A stretch of 64,000 nucleotides of DNA from Salipiger profundus (GTDB lineage Bacteria; Pseudomonadota; Alphaproteobacteria; Rhodobacterales; Rhodobacteraceae). Shown in pieces: positions 42,507-50,287 of this stretch; position 1 is the first letter of the stretch; every line of letters begins with the position of its first letter. Under the pieces are notes generated by a model. That model had not been told where the DNA came from. It was given only the letters and a program-made list of their open reading frames with translations, and searched no databases. The stretch lies in NCBI RefSeq assembly GCF_001969385.1, contig NZ_CP014796.1, forward strand, positions 2,373,501 to 2,437,500. The letters run 5' to 3'. The position numbers and the translations under genes were made by a program.

Positions 42507-43765
42507 GCACCGCGTTGCTGGACAAGGTCGAAGCTGCCATCGCCCGCACCGAGGCGCTGCCCGAGACCGAGCGCCGCGCCATCTTCACCGAGTTCTCGCC
42601 GACGCGCATCCGCGCCGAGGCCGAGGCGCTGTCCGCCCGCCACGCGGCGGGCGAGGAGATGCCGCTCTTCGGCACGCTGGTCTCGGTCAAGGATCTCTAC
42701 GACGAGGCCGGGCAGGTCACCGGCGCCGGCTCGCGCCTGCTCGCGGACCGTGCCCCCGCCAAGGCCGACTGCACCGCCATCACGCGGCTCAAGGCCTCCG
42801 GGGCGCTGATGTTCGGGCGCAGCTCGATGTCCGAGTTCGCCTATTCCGGGGTCGGCCTCAACCCGCACCACGGCACGCCGTCGGGCGCGCTGGTGCCGGG
42901 CGGCATGCCCGGCGGATCGAGCTCGGGCGGCGCGGTCTGCGTCGGTCTCGGGATCACCGACGCCGCCATCGGCACCGATACCGGCGGCTCGCTGCGCATT
43001 CCCGCCGCGGCGAACGGCATCTGGGGCTTCAAGCCGAGCCAGGGGCTGATCGACGACACCGGCGTGCACCCGCTCGCGCCGACCTACGACGTGCCGGGCC
43101 CGATGGCGGGCGACCCGGCGTTGCTGCGCCGCATGGCCGAGATCATGGCGGGGCGGGGGCTGGACGCGCCCGATAGCGGGCCGCTGCGGCTCGCGGTGCC
43201 CGAGGGCGCCTTTACCAACGACCTTTCGCCGGACGTCGCCGCGCTGTTCGAGGCCGAGACGGCCCGCATTGCCGAGCTCGGCCACACGCTCGAGCCGGTC
43301 GACATGGCCGACATCGGTGCGGCGATCACGCTCAACCGCACCATCGTCGCGGTCGAGGCGCATCGTATCTACGCGGCGGACCTCGAGCGGCTCGAAACCG
43401 TCGGCGATCCGCGCGTGCTGTCGCGCATCCGCTTCGCCGAGACCCTGACGCAGGACGACATCGACGCCGCCTACGCGGCCCGCGCCGCGATTGTCGCGCG
43501 TTTTGCCGAGGCAATGGCGGGCAAGGATGCGTTGCTGGCCCCGACGCTCATGCGCCTGCCGCCGAGCATCGCCGAGGTCGAGGCCGACTTCGACCGGCTC
43601 AACGTCGAGATGCTGCGGAATACCTCGCTCATCAACCTCGTCGACGGCTGTGCGCTCGCGATGCCGACACCGGGGCTCGACCCAGCGTGGTCGATGACGA
43701 TGCTTGCCGGGGTCAAGGGCACCGACGCCCGGCTCTTCGCCATAGCGGACAGGCTCCGCGCATGA
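42503..43765 (+). CDS. Amidase-signature hydrolase
   Basis: The 420-residue protein has the Ser-cisSer-Lys triad of the amidase-signature family: Lys63 in LVSVKDLYDEAG, the cis-Ser in GGSSSGGAVCVG and the nucleophile Ser in GTDTGGSLRIPA. It hydrolyses a carbon-nitrogen amide bond; the substrate is not readable. Length is at the short end of the family. It is translationally coupled on both sides (ATGA overlaps with the DUF2848 and PxpB-like genes), so it acts in the same pathway. Confidence 0.92.
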   Translation: MSTALLDKVEAAIARTEALPETERRAIFTEFSPTRIRAEAEALSARHAAGEEMPLFGTLVSVKDLYDEAGQVTGAGSRLLADRAPAKADCTAITRLKASGALMFGRSSMSEFAYSGVGLNPHHGTPSGALVPGGMPGGSSSGGAVCVGLGITDAAIGTDTGGSLRIPAAANGIWGFKPSQGLIDDTGVHPLAPTYDVPGPMAGDPALLRRMAEIMAGRGLDAPDSGPLRLAVPEGAFTNDLSPDVAALFEAETARIAELGHTLEPVDMADIGAAITLNRTIVAVEAHRIYAADLERLETVGDPRVLSRIRFAETLTQDDIDAAYAARAAIVARFAEAMAGKDALLAPTLMRLPPSIAEVEADFDRLNVEMLRNTSLINLVDGCALAMPTPGLDPAWSMTMLAGVKGTDARLFAIADRLRA

Positions 43766-44508
43766 CCGCCATGCCGACACTCACGCCCGAGGTGCTGCCG
43801 TGGGGGCTCGACGGGTTGCTCGTGCGCTTCGCGCTCACGCCCGAGCCCGCCGCGATGGCGGCGGCGCGGCGGCTGGCCACCCGGCTCGAGAGCAGCCCTC
43901 CGGAGGGCACGACCGAGATCGCGGCGGCGCTGGTGTCGGTGCTGGTGCGTGTCGATCCCGAAACCGCCGACCGGGCCGCGCTTGTCGCGAGCCTCGAGAC
44001 GCTGGCGGCAGAGATCGCCGGCGGTGCCCCGGAGATGCCCGCGCCGACCCGCCGCTGGACGATCCCCGTGGCCTTCGGCGAAGACGAGGGGCCGCAGCTG
44101 CGGCAGGTGGCGCAGGCGCTGGACCTGAGCGAAGAGGCGGCGGTGGCCGAGCTTTGCGACAGCGAGCTGCGGGTGCTCACCATCGGGTTCGCGCCGGGTC
44201 AGCCCTATATCGGCCTGCTGCCCGAGCGCTGGAACCTGCCGCGGATGTCCGAGCTCAACCCGGCGGTGCCGGCGGGCGCCATCGTCGTCGCAGTGCGCCA
44301 GATCGTGCTCTTCGGCGCCGAATCCGCGACCGGCTGGCAGCAGGTGGGCCGCACCGGCTTTCGCACCTTCGTGCCCGACCGCGCCGAGCCGATGCCGCTG
44401 CAGGGCGGCGATGCCATACGCTTCGCGCGGGTGGCGCGGGACGAGATGACCCGGCTGGAACAGGACGGCGACCGCATGGGCGGCGCCCGGCTGGAGGTGC
44501 TGCAATGA
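43762..44508 (+). CDS. PxpB/KipI-like 5-oxoprolinase or allophanate-hydrolase subunit 1
   Basis: The 248-residue protein has the AHS1 (KipI/PxpB) fold: WGLDGLLVRFAL at the N-terminus, TIPVAFGEDEGPQLRQVAQA in the middle and RVLTIGFAPGQPYIGLLPER followed by AVPAGAIVVAV. Compared with classical PxpB, the stretch after the Gly/Pro motif is divergent (no clear GGQTGVYP motif). With PxpC it would form the ATP-dependent lactam-opening half of 5-oxoprolinase, or a related activity. PxpA is not encoded in the window. Confidence 0.82.
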   Translation: MTAMPTLTPEVLPWGLDGLLVRFALTPEPAAMAAARRLATRLESSPPEGTTEIAAALVSVLVRVDPETADRAALVASLETLAAEIAGGAPEMPAPTRRWTIPVAFGEDEGPQLRQVAQALDLSEEAAVAELCDSELRVLTIGFAPGQPYIGLLPERWNLPRMSELNPAVPAGAIVVAVRQIVLFGAESATGWQQVGRTGFRTFVPDRAEPMPLQGGDAIRFARVARDEMTRLEQDGDRMGGARLEVLQ

Positions 44509-45521
44509 GCGTTCTGACGATCGACAGCGCGAGCGGCATCCTCACGGTGCAGGACATGGGCCGGCCCGGCCACCTCGGCGAGGGGCTGTCGCGCGGCGGC
44601 GCGATGGACCGGCGCGCGCTGCTCGAGGCGGCGGCGCTTCTGGGGGCCACCGCGCCGCTTGCCGGGATCGAGATGGCAGGCGCGGGCGGCAGTTTCTCCG
44701 TCGATGTGGCGACACGTATCGCGCTGACGGGCGCGCCGATGGGCGCCACGCTCGACGGCGAGCCGCTGCGCTGGAACGCCAGCCACCTCGTGCTGCCCGG
44801 CCAGAGCCTGCGCATCGGCGGCGCCCGCAGCGGGGTCTACGGCTACCTCGTGCCCGCCGGCGGGATCGCGACCGAGCCGTGGCTCGACAGCCGCGCGGCG
44901 CATCTGATCATCGGGATCGGATCGGCGCTCGCGGGCGGCGCGGAACTGCCCATCGGCGCGGACCCCGAGCCGGACCGACCGGCGCACGGGATCTCGGTCG
45001 ACAACCGCTTCGAGGGCGGCACCCTCCGCGTGCTCGACGGGCCGCACACGGCGCTCTTCGACGCGGAGGTGCTCGAGGCCTTCTACGCCACCGCCTTCCG
45101 GCGCGGGCCGCGCGGCAACCGGCAGGGCGTGCAGCTCGAGGCCGAGGCGCGGTTCACCACGGATCACGCCAAGGGTCTCGCCTCGGACCTGATCGGGCCG
45201 GGCGACCTGCAGATGGCCGGTGACGGCGTGCCCTACGTGCTGATGGCCGAATGCCAGACCGTCGGGGGCTACCCGAGGATCGGCACCGTGCTGCCGGCGG
45301 ACCTGCCCATCGTCGCGCAGGCGGCTCCGGGCGCCGTGCTGCGCCCACGCCGGGTGAGCTTCGAAGAGGCGCAGGCTGCCCACCGATCGGAGGCGCTGCA
45401 GCTGCGCGACATCGCCGGCGACTGCGCACCGCTGATCCGCGATCCCGCGACCATCCGCGACCTGCTGGCCTACCAGCTGGTCAGCGGCGTGACCCGCGGC
45501 GACGATCTCGACCGGGGCTGA
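44505..45521 (+). CDS. PxpC/KipA-like 5-oxoprolinase or allophanate-hydrolase subunit 2
   Basis: The 338-residue protein matches the AHS2 (KipA/PxpC) family: LTVQDMGRPGHLGEGLSRGG, DRRALLEAAALLGATAPLAG, GYLVPAGGIATEPWLDSRAA and the C-terminal MAECQTVGGYPRIGTVLPAD. It pairs with the preceding PxpB-like subunit (ATGA overlap). In PxpABC it works in ATP-dependent hydrolysis of 5-oxo-L-proline to glutamate. Here the genomic context with an amidase and DUF1445 may indicate a related lactam or amide substrate. Confidence 0.9.
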   Translation: MSVLTIDSASGILTVQDMGRPGHLGEGLSRGGAMDRRALLEAAALLGATAPLAGIEMAGAGGSFSVDVATRIALTGAPMGATLDGEPLRWNASHLVLPGQSLRIGGARSGVYGYLVPAGGIATEPWLDSRAAHLIIGIGSALAGGAELPIGADPEPDRPAHGISVDNRFEGGTLRVLDGPHTALFDAEVLEAFYATAFRRGPRGNRQGVQLEAEARFTTDHAKGLASDLIGPGDLQMAGDGVPYVLMAECQTVGGYPRIGTVLPADLPIVAQAAPGAVLRPRRVSFEEAQAAHRSEALQLRDIAGDCAPLIRDPATIRDLLAYQLVSGVTRGDDLDRG

Positions 45522-45677
45522 CCCGTCCGCATCGTCGATCCGTCGGCTCGGGGCGTGCCGCACGTGCGGTCCCGGGCCGTCGCGCCGGGCGTTTCGGCCA
45601 GTCGGGGCGAAGCGAGGACTCTGGACAGCCCCGGTCGGCCTCCCTAGCCTCCCATTGGGGGAGGACGGGAGACTTTC

Positions 45678-46457
45678 TTGACGACGACGACAAGGTTTGC
45701 GCAGCTGATCATCGACACTGCCGATGCTCTTGCCAGTGCCGATACCAGTGACGAGATCTGGTGGTCCATCAACCGCGTTGCCGCACGGATCGGAGCGAAG
45801 GCGGTCAACGCCGGGTCCTTCGCCCGCAGCACTCAGGAGATCGGCTGGATCCGCAGTTCGATGGATCCGCTGTGGCTGGAGGAATATGCCGACGCCGGGC
45901 TTTTCGCGGTCGATCCGCTGCTCGGCGATGCGATGCGCGGGAAGGCACCGCCGCTTTATGATGTCCTTGGCCGGGATCGGTCCCTGCAGGGGGCCGGAGA
46001 CGGGAACGGAGCGCCGGTGGGCAAACTTCGCGCGCTGCATTCCGGCATGGCGAGCTACGATTACAACTACATGATCGCGCACAGCTGGTTCGAGGGGGAC
46101 GCGGGCCTGTGCCTCGCCCTCGGCTGCCGCGAGGATCCGCACGACCTGTTCGGCCCGGGCACCGCGCGGGCGTTCTCGGCGGTCTCGGCGATGATGGCGA
46201 GCCGCCTCGTCGCGCCGGGAGATGCGCTGCACGAAGGCTGGGCCTACGGCGCGGGGTGGCAACCGTTGTTGCCGCAGGAGCGCGACGTTCTGGCCTGCCT
46301 CGCCAACGGATTGGGCCCATTTGCAATCTCCGAACGTCTTGCGATCACCGAGGTCGAGGTTGTGCGTCGTATCCACAGTGCAGCGCTGAAGATGCGCGCC
46401 CGGACCCATGACCAGGCGCTCGCGCTGGCGATCGCGCGCGGGCAGGTCGAACCCTGA
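45678..46457 (+). CDS. LuxR-type regulator with autoinducer-binding-like domain (no LuxI nearby)
   Basis: The 259-residue protein has an N-terminal AHL-binding-like fold (WLEEYADAGLFAVDPLLGDA, keeping the Asp-Pro pair of LuxR proteins) and a C-terminal HTH that is somewhat degenerate (LLPQERDVLACLANGLGPFA, ISERLAITEVEVVRRIHSAA). Start is TTG 45678, chosen for GGGAG six bases ahead; no ATG fits. No luxI synthase is in the window, so it is a LuxR solo. It lies 156 bp after the PxpC-like gene and may be independent or co-regulated. Confidence 0.82.
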   Translation: MTTTTRFAQLIIDTADALASADTSDEIWWSINRVAARIGAKAVNAGSFARSTQEIGWIRSSMDPLWLEEYADAGLFAVDPLLGDAMRGKAPPLYDVLGRDRSLQGAGDGNGAPVGKLRALHSGMASYDYNYMIAHSWFEGDAGLCLALGCREDPHDLFGPGTARAFSAVSAMMASRLVAPGDALHEGWAYGAGWQPLLPQERDVLACLANGLGPFAISERLAITEVEVVRRIHSAALKMRARTHDQALALAIARGQVEP

Positions 46458-46803
46458 GACCGGTTTCCGGGCCGCTGGCCGGGCCGTTGTTCCGCGACAC
46501 GCCTGCCGGCAAGAGGCCGGCTGTCGGCCGGATCGGCGTCGGCGGCGCTCGTCCGGGCGGGCTTTGAGGGAATGGCGCGAGGCCGCGTCAAAGCTCTCTT
46601 CAAGAACATGCTCCGCAGCATCTTGCAGATTGGTCTAGGGCCGAAAGGGTCAACTCACTCATCAGTCATGACCCGTCTCGGGAACTGCACGCGCGCGGCC
46701 TTGTTGGGGGATTGAACGGCACGCGGCATGGGCACCTCCTGCCGAAGCGCCGCGAACCTCAACAGTCCCGGCATGCCTGCCGGGGCCTCCAAGGAGAGAT
46801 ACC
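46458..46803. other. Intergenic region containing an EcfG-like promoter
   Basis: No gene is supported in these 346 bases. A promoter matching the EcfG consensus (listed separately) lies near the right end, preceding the short-chain dehydrogenase. Confidence 0.5.
46681..46705 (+). promoter_or_regulatory. EcfG-type promoter candidate for the dehydrogenase-epimerase pair
   Basis: GGAAC at 46681-46685, a 17-bp spacer and GTT at 46703-46705 match GGAAC-N16/17-GTT. It lies about 100 bp before the ATG of a stress-type short-chain dehydrogenase, a common EcfG target. Confidence 0.5.
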
Positions 46804-47619
46804 ATGACCGACCGTCTCGACGACCTGCTGCCGCCCGTCGAATACATCACCGATGCCTACAGGGGTGCGGACAAGCTCAAGGAAAAGCGGGTGCTCATCA
46901 CCGGCGGCGACAGCGGTATCGGCCGCGCCGTGGCGTTGCACATGGCCCGCGAGCGTGCCCGCGTGGCCATCCTATACCACAGCGACGAGGACAGTGCCCG
47001 CGAGGCCCGCGAGGGCATCGAGGCCGAAGGGGCCGAGGCGCTCGTGCTGCAGGGCAACACCGCCGACAGCGCGAGCTGTACCGAAGCCGTCGAGAGCGTG
47101 GTCGCCCGCTGGGGTGGTATCGACGTGCTTGTGAACAATGCCGGGATGCAGAAGGCCTACGGTTCCCAGTCCGAGATCAGCGATGCGGACTGGCAGGCGC
47201 ATTTCGACGTCAACATGAACGGCATCTTCTACACCACCCGCGCGGCGCTCGAGCACATGCGCGAGGGGGGCAGCATCATCAACACCACGTCGGTCAACGC
47301 CTTCGTCGGGAACGATGCGCTGGTGCCCTACACCGCCACCAAGGGGGCTATCGTCGCCTACACCCGCGCCCTTGCGCTGGAGCTGCTCGACCGCGGAATC
47401 CGCGTGAACCAGGTCGCGCCGGGCCCGGTCGCGACCGAGATCCAGCTGGCCTTCAAGGACTACGACGAGGACATGCTCAAGGACATGTCCTCGCCCATGG
47501 GGCGTATCGGGCAACCGCGCGAACTGGGCCCCGCCTACGTGTTCCTGGCCTGCCAGGACAGCAGCTTCGTCACCGGGCAGACCCTGCACGTGAACGGCGG
47601 GATGATCGCCAATGGCTGA
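46804..47619 (+). CDS. Short-chain dehydrogenase, general-stress (YghA-like) type
   Basis: The 271-residue SDR has the cofactor motif VLITGGDSGIGRAVALHMAR, NNAG (VLVNNAGMQKAYG), catalytic Ser in IINTTSVNAFVG, YTATK (VPYTATKGAIVAYT) and PG (APGPVATEIQ). The N-terminal extension before the Rossmann fold (LLPPVEYITDAYRGADKLK) is typical of the YghA/YhdF stress-induced group. It likely reduces aldehydes or ketones with NAD(P)H. Two downstream start positions do not fit the family better. Its stop is inside the next gene (8-bp overlap), indicating one transcript with the epimerase gene. Confidence 0.9.
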   Translation: MTDRLDDLLPPVEYITDAYRGADKLKEKRVLITGGDSGIGRAVALHMARERARVAILYHSDEDSAREAREGIEAEGAEALVLQGNTADSASCTEAVESVVARWGGIDVLVNNAGMQKAYGSQSEISDADWQAHFDVNMNGIFYTTRAALEHMREGGSIINTTSVNAFVGNDALVPYTATKGAIVAYTRALALELLDRGIRVNQVAPGPVATEIQLAFKDYDEDMLKDMSSPMGRIGQPRELGPAYVFLACQDSSFVTGQTLHVNGGMIANG

Positions 47620-48886
47620 TCCGCGCGCCGATGCCGGTCCCGGGTCCGCCTGCTGGGCGGACCGCGAGGGGCACCGGCGCTGGCTGCTCGCCGAGGGCCA
47701 GCGCCTTCTCGACCACTACGCCCGGGCCCGGGTGCCTGCGGGTTTCGCCACGCTCGGCAACGACGGCACGATGGTCGACGCCACGGCGCAGGGCATCGTG
47801 ACCACGCGCATGGTGCACTGCTACGCGCTGGCGAGCCTCATGGGGGTTCCCGGCGCCGCGCCGCTGGCCGATCACGGCATCGCGGCGCTGCTCGACGGTC
47901 CGCTGCGCGATGCACGCCACGGGGGCTGGTTCGAGGATGCCTCGGGCCCGTCACGCAAGAAGGCCTATCTGCATGCCTTCGTGGCACTGGCCGGGGCCAC
48001 GGCGGCGATGGCCGGTCGCCCCCGGGGTGTCGAGTTGCGCGATGCCGCGACGGATGTGATCGACAGCCACTTCTGGATCGACGGGGAAGAGGTCCTGCGG
48101 CCCAGCTACGCGGACGACTGGACCGACCCCGAGGCCTATCGCGGCGCCAACTGCTGCATGCACGGCACCGAGGCCTGCCTCGCCCTGGCCGACGCGACTG
48201 GCGACGCGCGCTGGCTCGACCGGGCGCTGGCCATGGCCCGCCGGTTCGGCCACGAGATCCCGGCGGCGTATGACGGCCGTCTGCCGGAGCATTTCGACGC
48301 CGAGTGGCACCTTCTGCCGGATTACGGCGCCGATCAGCCCACCGACGACACGCGGCCCTACGGGCTCACGCCGGGACATTTCGCCGAGTGGGGCGGCCTG
48401 TTGCTCAAGGTCGAGGCCGCCTGCAAGGCGCGTGATCGCGACGCGCCGGGCTGGCTGCTGGAAGACGCGGTTTCGCTCTTCGACAACGCGCTGCGGCGCG
48501 GCTGGGCAGCCGACGGGGCGCCGGGCATGGTCTACACGATCGGCTGGCAGGACGAGGTCTCCGTGCCCAATCGTGCCTATTGGGTGCAGGCCGAGCTCGC
48601 CAATACCGCGCTGATGCTGCACCGGCGCACCGGCGATGCCCGCTTCGAGGATGTCTATCGCCTCGCCTGGGATTACATCGCCGCGACGCTCATCGACCGC
48701 GAGGCCGGTGGCTGGCGCCACGAGGTCGATGCCGCAGGGCGCCCCAGCGGCGTTGTCTACCCGACCCGCGAAGACCTTTACCACGACTTCCAGGCGACGG
48801 TGACACCGCTGATCCCGGTCTCCGCCTCGCTCGCCGGCGGACTGAAAAGCATGACCGCCCGGGCGCAAGCCGCCGGGGCGGTCTGA
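47612..48886 (+). CDS. AGE-family sugar epimerase/isomerase
   Basis: The 424-residue protein has the (alpha/alpha)6-barrel layout of N-acylglucosamine 2-epimerase and YihS/mannose isomerase: TTRMVHCYALASLMG, LRDARHGGWFEDASG, KKAYLHAFVALAGATAAMAG, CCMHGTEACLALADATGDA and FDAEWHLLPDYGADQP with the catalytic His and Glu region. It interconverts aldoses and ketoses such as mannose and fructose, or sulfoquinovose and sulfofructose; the substrate cannot be set. Its start overlaps the dehydrogenase gene, suggesting sequential sugar or polyol steps. Confidence 0.88.
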   Translation: MADPRADAGPGSACWADREGHRRWLLAEGQRLLDHYARARVPAGFATLGNDGTMVDATAQGIVTTRMVHCYALASLMGVPGAAPLADHGIAALLDGPLRDARHGGWFEDASGPSRKKAYLHAFVALAGATAAMAGRPRGVELRDAATDVIDSHFWIDGEEVLRPSYADDWTDPEAYRGANCCMHGTEACLALADATGDARWLDRALAMARRFGHEIPAAYDGRLPEHFDAEWHLLPDYGADQPTDDTRPYGLTPGHFAEWGGLLLKVEAACKARDRDAPGWLLEDAVSLFDNALRRGWAADGAPGMVYTIGWQDEVSVPNRAYWVQAELANTALMLHRRTGDARFEDVYRLAWDYIAATLIDREAGGWRHEVDAAGRPSGVVYPTREDLYHDFQATVTPLIPVSASLAGGLKSMTARAQAAGAV

Positions 48887-48998
48887 CTGCCACCGCGAGG
48901 CCGCAACCGGGAGGGAAAGGCGCCGTGTCGAGGCGCTTCGCCCGGAGAGATACGCCCGCTCGGGGCGGTCTTTCCGGGCTTTTCGCGGGCATCCGTGA

Positions 48999-49029
48999 AA
49001 TAAATTTCAGACCCTAGGATTTATTGACA
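48999..49029 (+). promoter_or_regulatory. Promoter/operator region of the SorC-linked operon
   Basis: AATAAAT (48999-49005) and ATTTATT (49019-49025) form an inverted repeat 13 bp apart, overlapping a TTGACA (49024-49029) that could be a -35 box; the matching -10 is weak. It is the only AT-rich spot upstream of the operon and a natural place for the SorC regulator. Confidence 0.45.
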
Positions 49030-49124
49030 GAATTGCGCCTCCCGCCTCATGCTGGGCCCACGATAACGCGGATCGTCGCCTCGGAGGAGTGCTTGGCGGG
49101 GGATCCGAATGGGAGGTTTACCAG

Positions 49125-50171
49125 ATGAAGACGACGTTTATCGCGGCGGCAGCCGCCTCTTTTCTCGTGTCCGGTTTCGGCGCGGCGGTCTCGGCGCAGG
49201 AGGCCGACGAGCCTTGGGCCGAAAGCCCCTTCAAGTGCGAGCCGGGCGAGACCTACGTCATGAACGTGATGGTCTCGGGCGTGGAATACTGGTTCCCGGT
49301 CTACGAGATGTTCAAGCAGGCCGCGCACCAGTTCGGCTGCGAGGCCGACTACACCGGCACCCCGGAATACGACGTGAACAAGCAGATCGCGAGCTTCCAG
49401 CAGGCGCTGGCCAAGCAGCCCGCCGGCGTGCTGCTGCACCCGATGAACCCCGATCCCTTCATCGGTCCGATCAACCAGGCGATCGAGCAGGGCACCGCCG
49501 TGGTGACCTTTGCCGCCGACAGCCCGAATTCGAACCGCACCAGCTACATCACCTCCGACAACTTCCGCGAGGGTGCCGAGGCCGCGCGCCAGATCGCCGA
49601 GGCGATGGGCGGCAAGGGCCAGTACGCGGTGCTCGAGAACCCGGGGCAGGACAACCATGACCGCCGCGTCGCCGCCTTCATCGAGGAGATGGAAGAGAAC
49701 CATCCCGACATGGAACTGGTGGGCCGCGCCTCGACCGGGCAGGACCCCAACAAGGCCTACCAGGCGACCATGAGCCTTGCGCAGGCGAACCCCGAGCTTG
49801 GCGCGATCTTCATGCCCGAGGCGTCCTCGGCGATGGGCGCGGCGCAGGCGGCGAAAGAGGTCGGCACCGATATCAAGGTGATGTCGGTCGACGTGAACGC
49901 GAGCGTTCTCGACATGATCCAGGCCGGCGAGATGTTCGGCGCGATCAACCCCAACCAGGGTGCGCAGGGCTACTATGGCTTCCTGATGCTCTGGCTCGCG
50001 GCGCATCCCGAGCTGATCGACCCGATGAACGACTACGAGAGCGCGGGCTTCAACCCGATGAGCATTCCGATGCTCGACAACGGCTTCTCGGTCGTGACGC
50101 AGGACAACGCCAAGAACTTCTACTGGGACAAGTACCTCAAGAAGCGCGGCACCCGCGGCATCGAGGGCTGA
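49125..50171 (+). CDS. Sugar ABC transporter substrate-binding protein (RbsB-like)
   Basis: The 348-residue protein has a signal peptide (MKTTFIAAAAASFLVSGFGA) and the periplasmic sugar-binding fold of the RbsB group: GVEYWFPVYEMFKQAAHQFG, TPEYDVNKQIASFQQALAKQ, VLLHPMNPDPFIGPINQAIE and TFAADSPNSNRTSYITSDNF. It is not close to LsrB despite the LsrF-like gene in the same operon. Related proteins bind polyols or pentoses. GGGAGG is the ribosome site. A strong hairpin follows. Confidence 0.9.
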   Translation: MKTTFIAAAAASFLVSGFGAAVSAQEADEPWAESPFKCEPGETYVMNVMVSGVEYWFPVYEMFKQAAHQFGCEADYTGTPEYDVNKQIASFQQALAKQPAGVLLHPMNPDPFIGPINQAIEQGTAVVTFAADSPNSNRTSYITSDNFREGAEAARQIAEAMGGKGQYAVLENPGQDNHDRRVAAFIEEMEENHPDMELVGRASTGQDPNKAYQATMSLAQANPELGAIFMPEASSAMGAAQAAKEVGTDIKVMSVDVNASVLDMIQAGEMFGAINPNQGAQGYYGFLMLWLAAHPELIDPMNDYESAGFNPMSIPMLDNGFSVVTQDNAKNFYWDKYLKKRGTRGIEG

Positions 50172-50223
50172 GGCCACCTCCGGGCGGTCGGATGCTCCCC
50201 CGTCGAACGTGACCGCCGACCGA

Positions 50224-50250
50224 CGGCGGGCCGGTTGCCCCGGCCCGCCG
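50224..50250 (+). terminator. Hairpin between the binding protein and ATPase genes
   Basis: CGGCGGGCCGG and CCGGCCCGCCG form an 11-bp perfect stem around TTGCC in the 116-bp gap. It has no U-tract, so it probably protects the upstream mRNA or attenuates the rest of the operon, raising the binding-protein level. Confidence 0.55.
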
Positions 50251-50287
50251 CACGGATCCCCATGACCTCGAACACCGGAGACATGCC

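Noticed and set aside
44205..46409. A 734-codon - strand frame across pxpC and the luxR-like gene
   Set aside because: No domain recognised; the + strand genes in this interval show clear family motifs.
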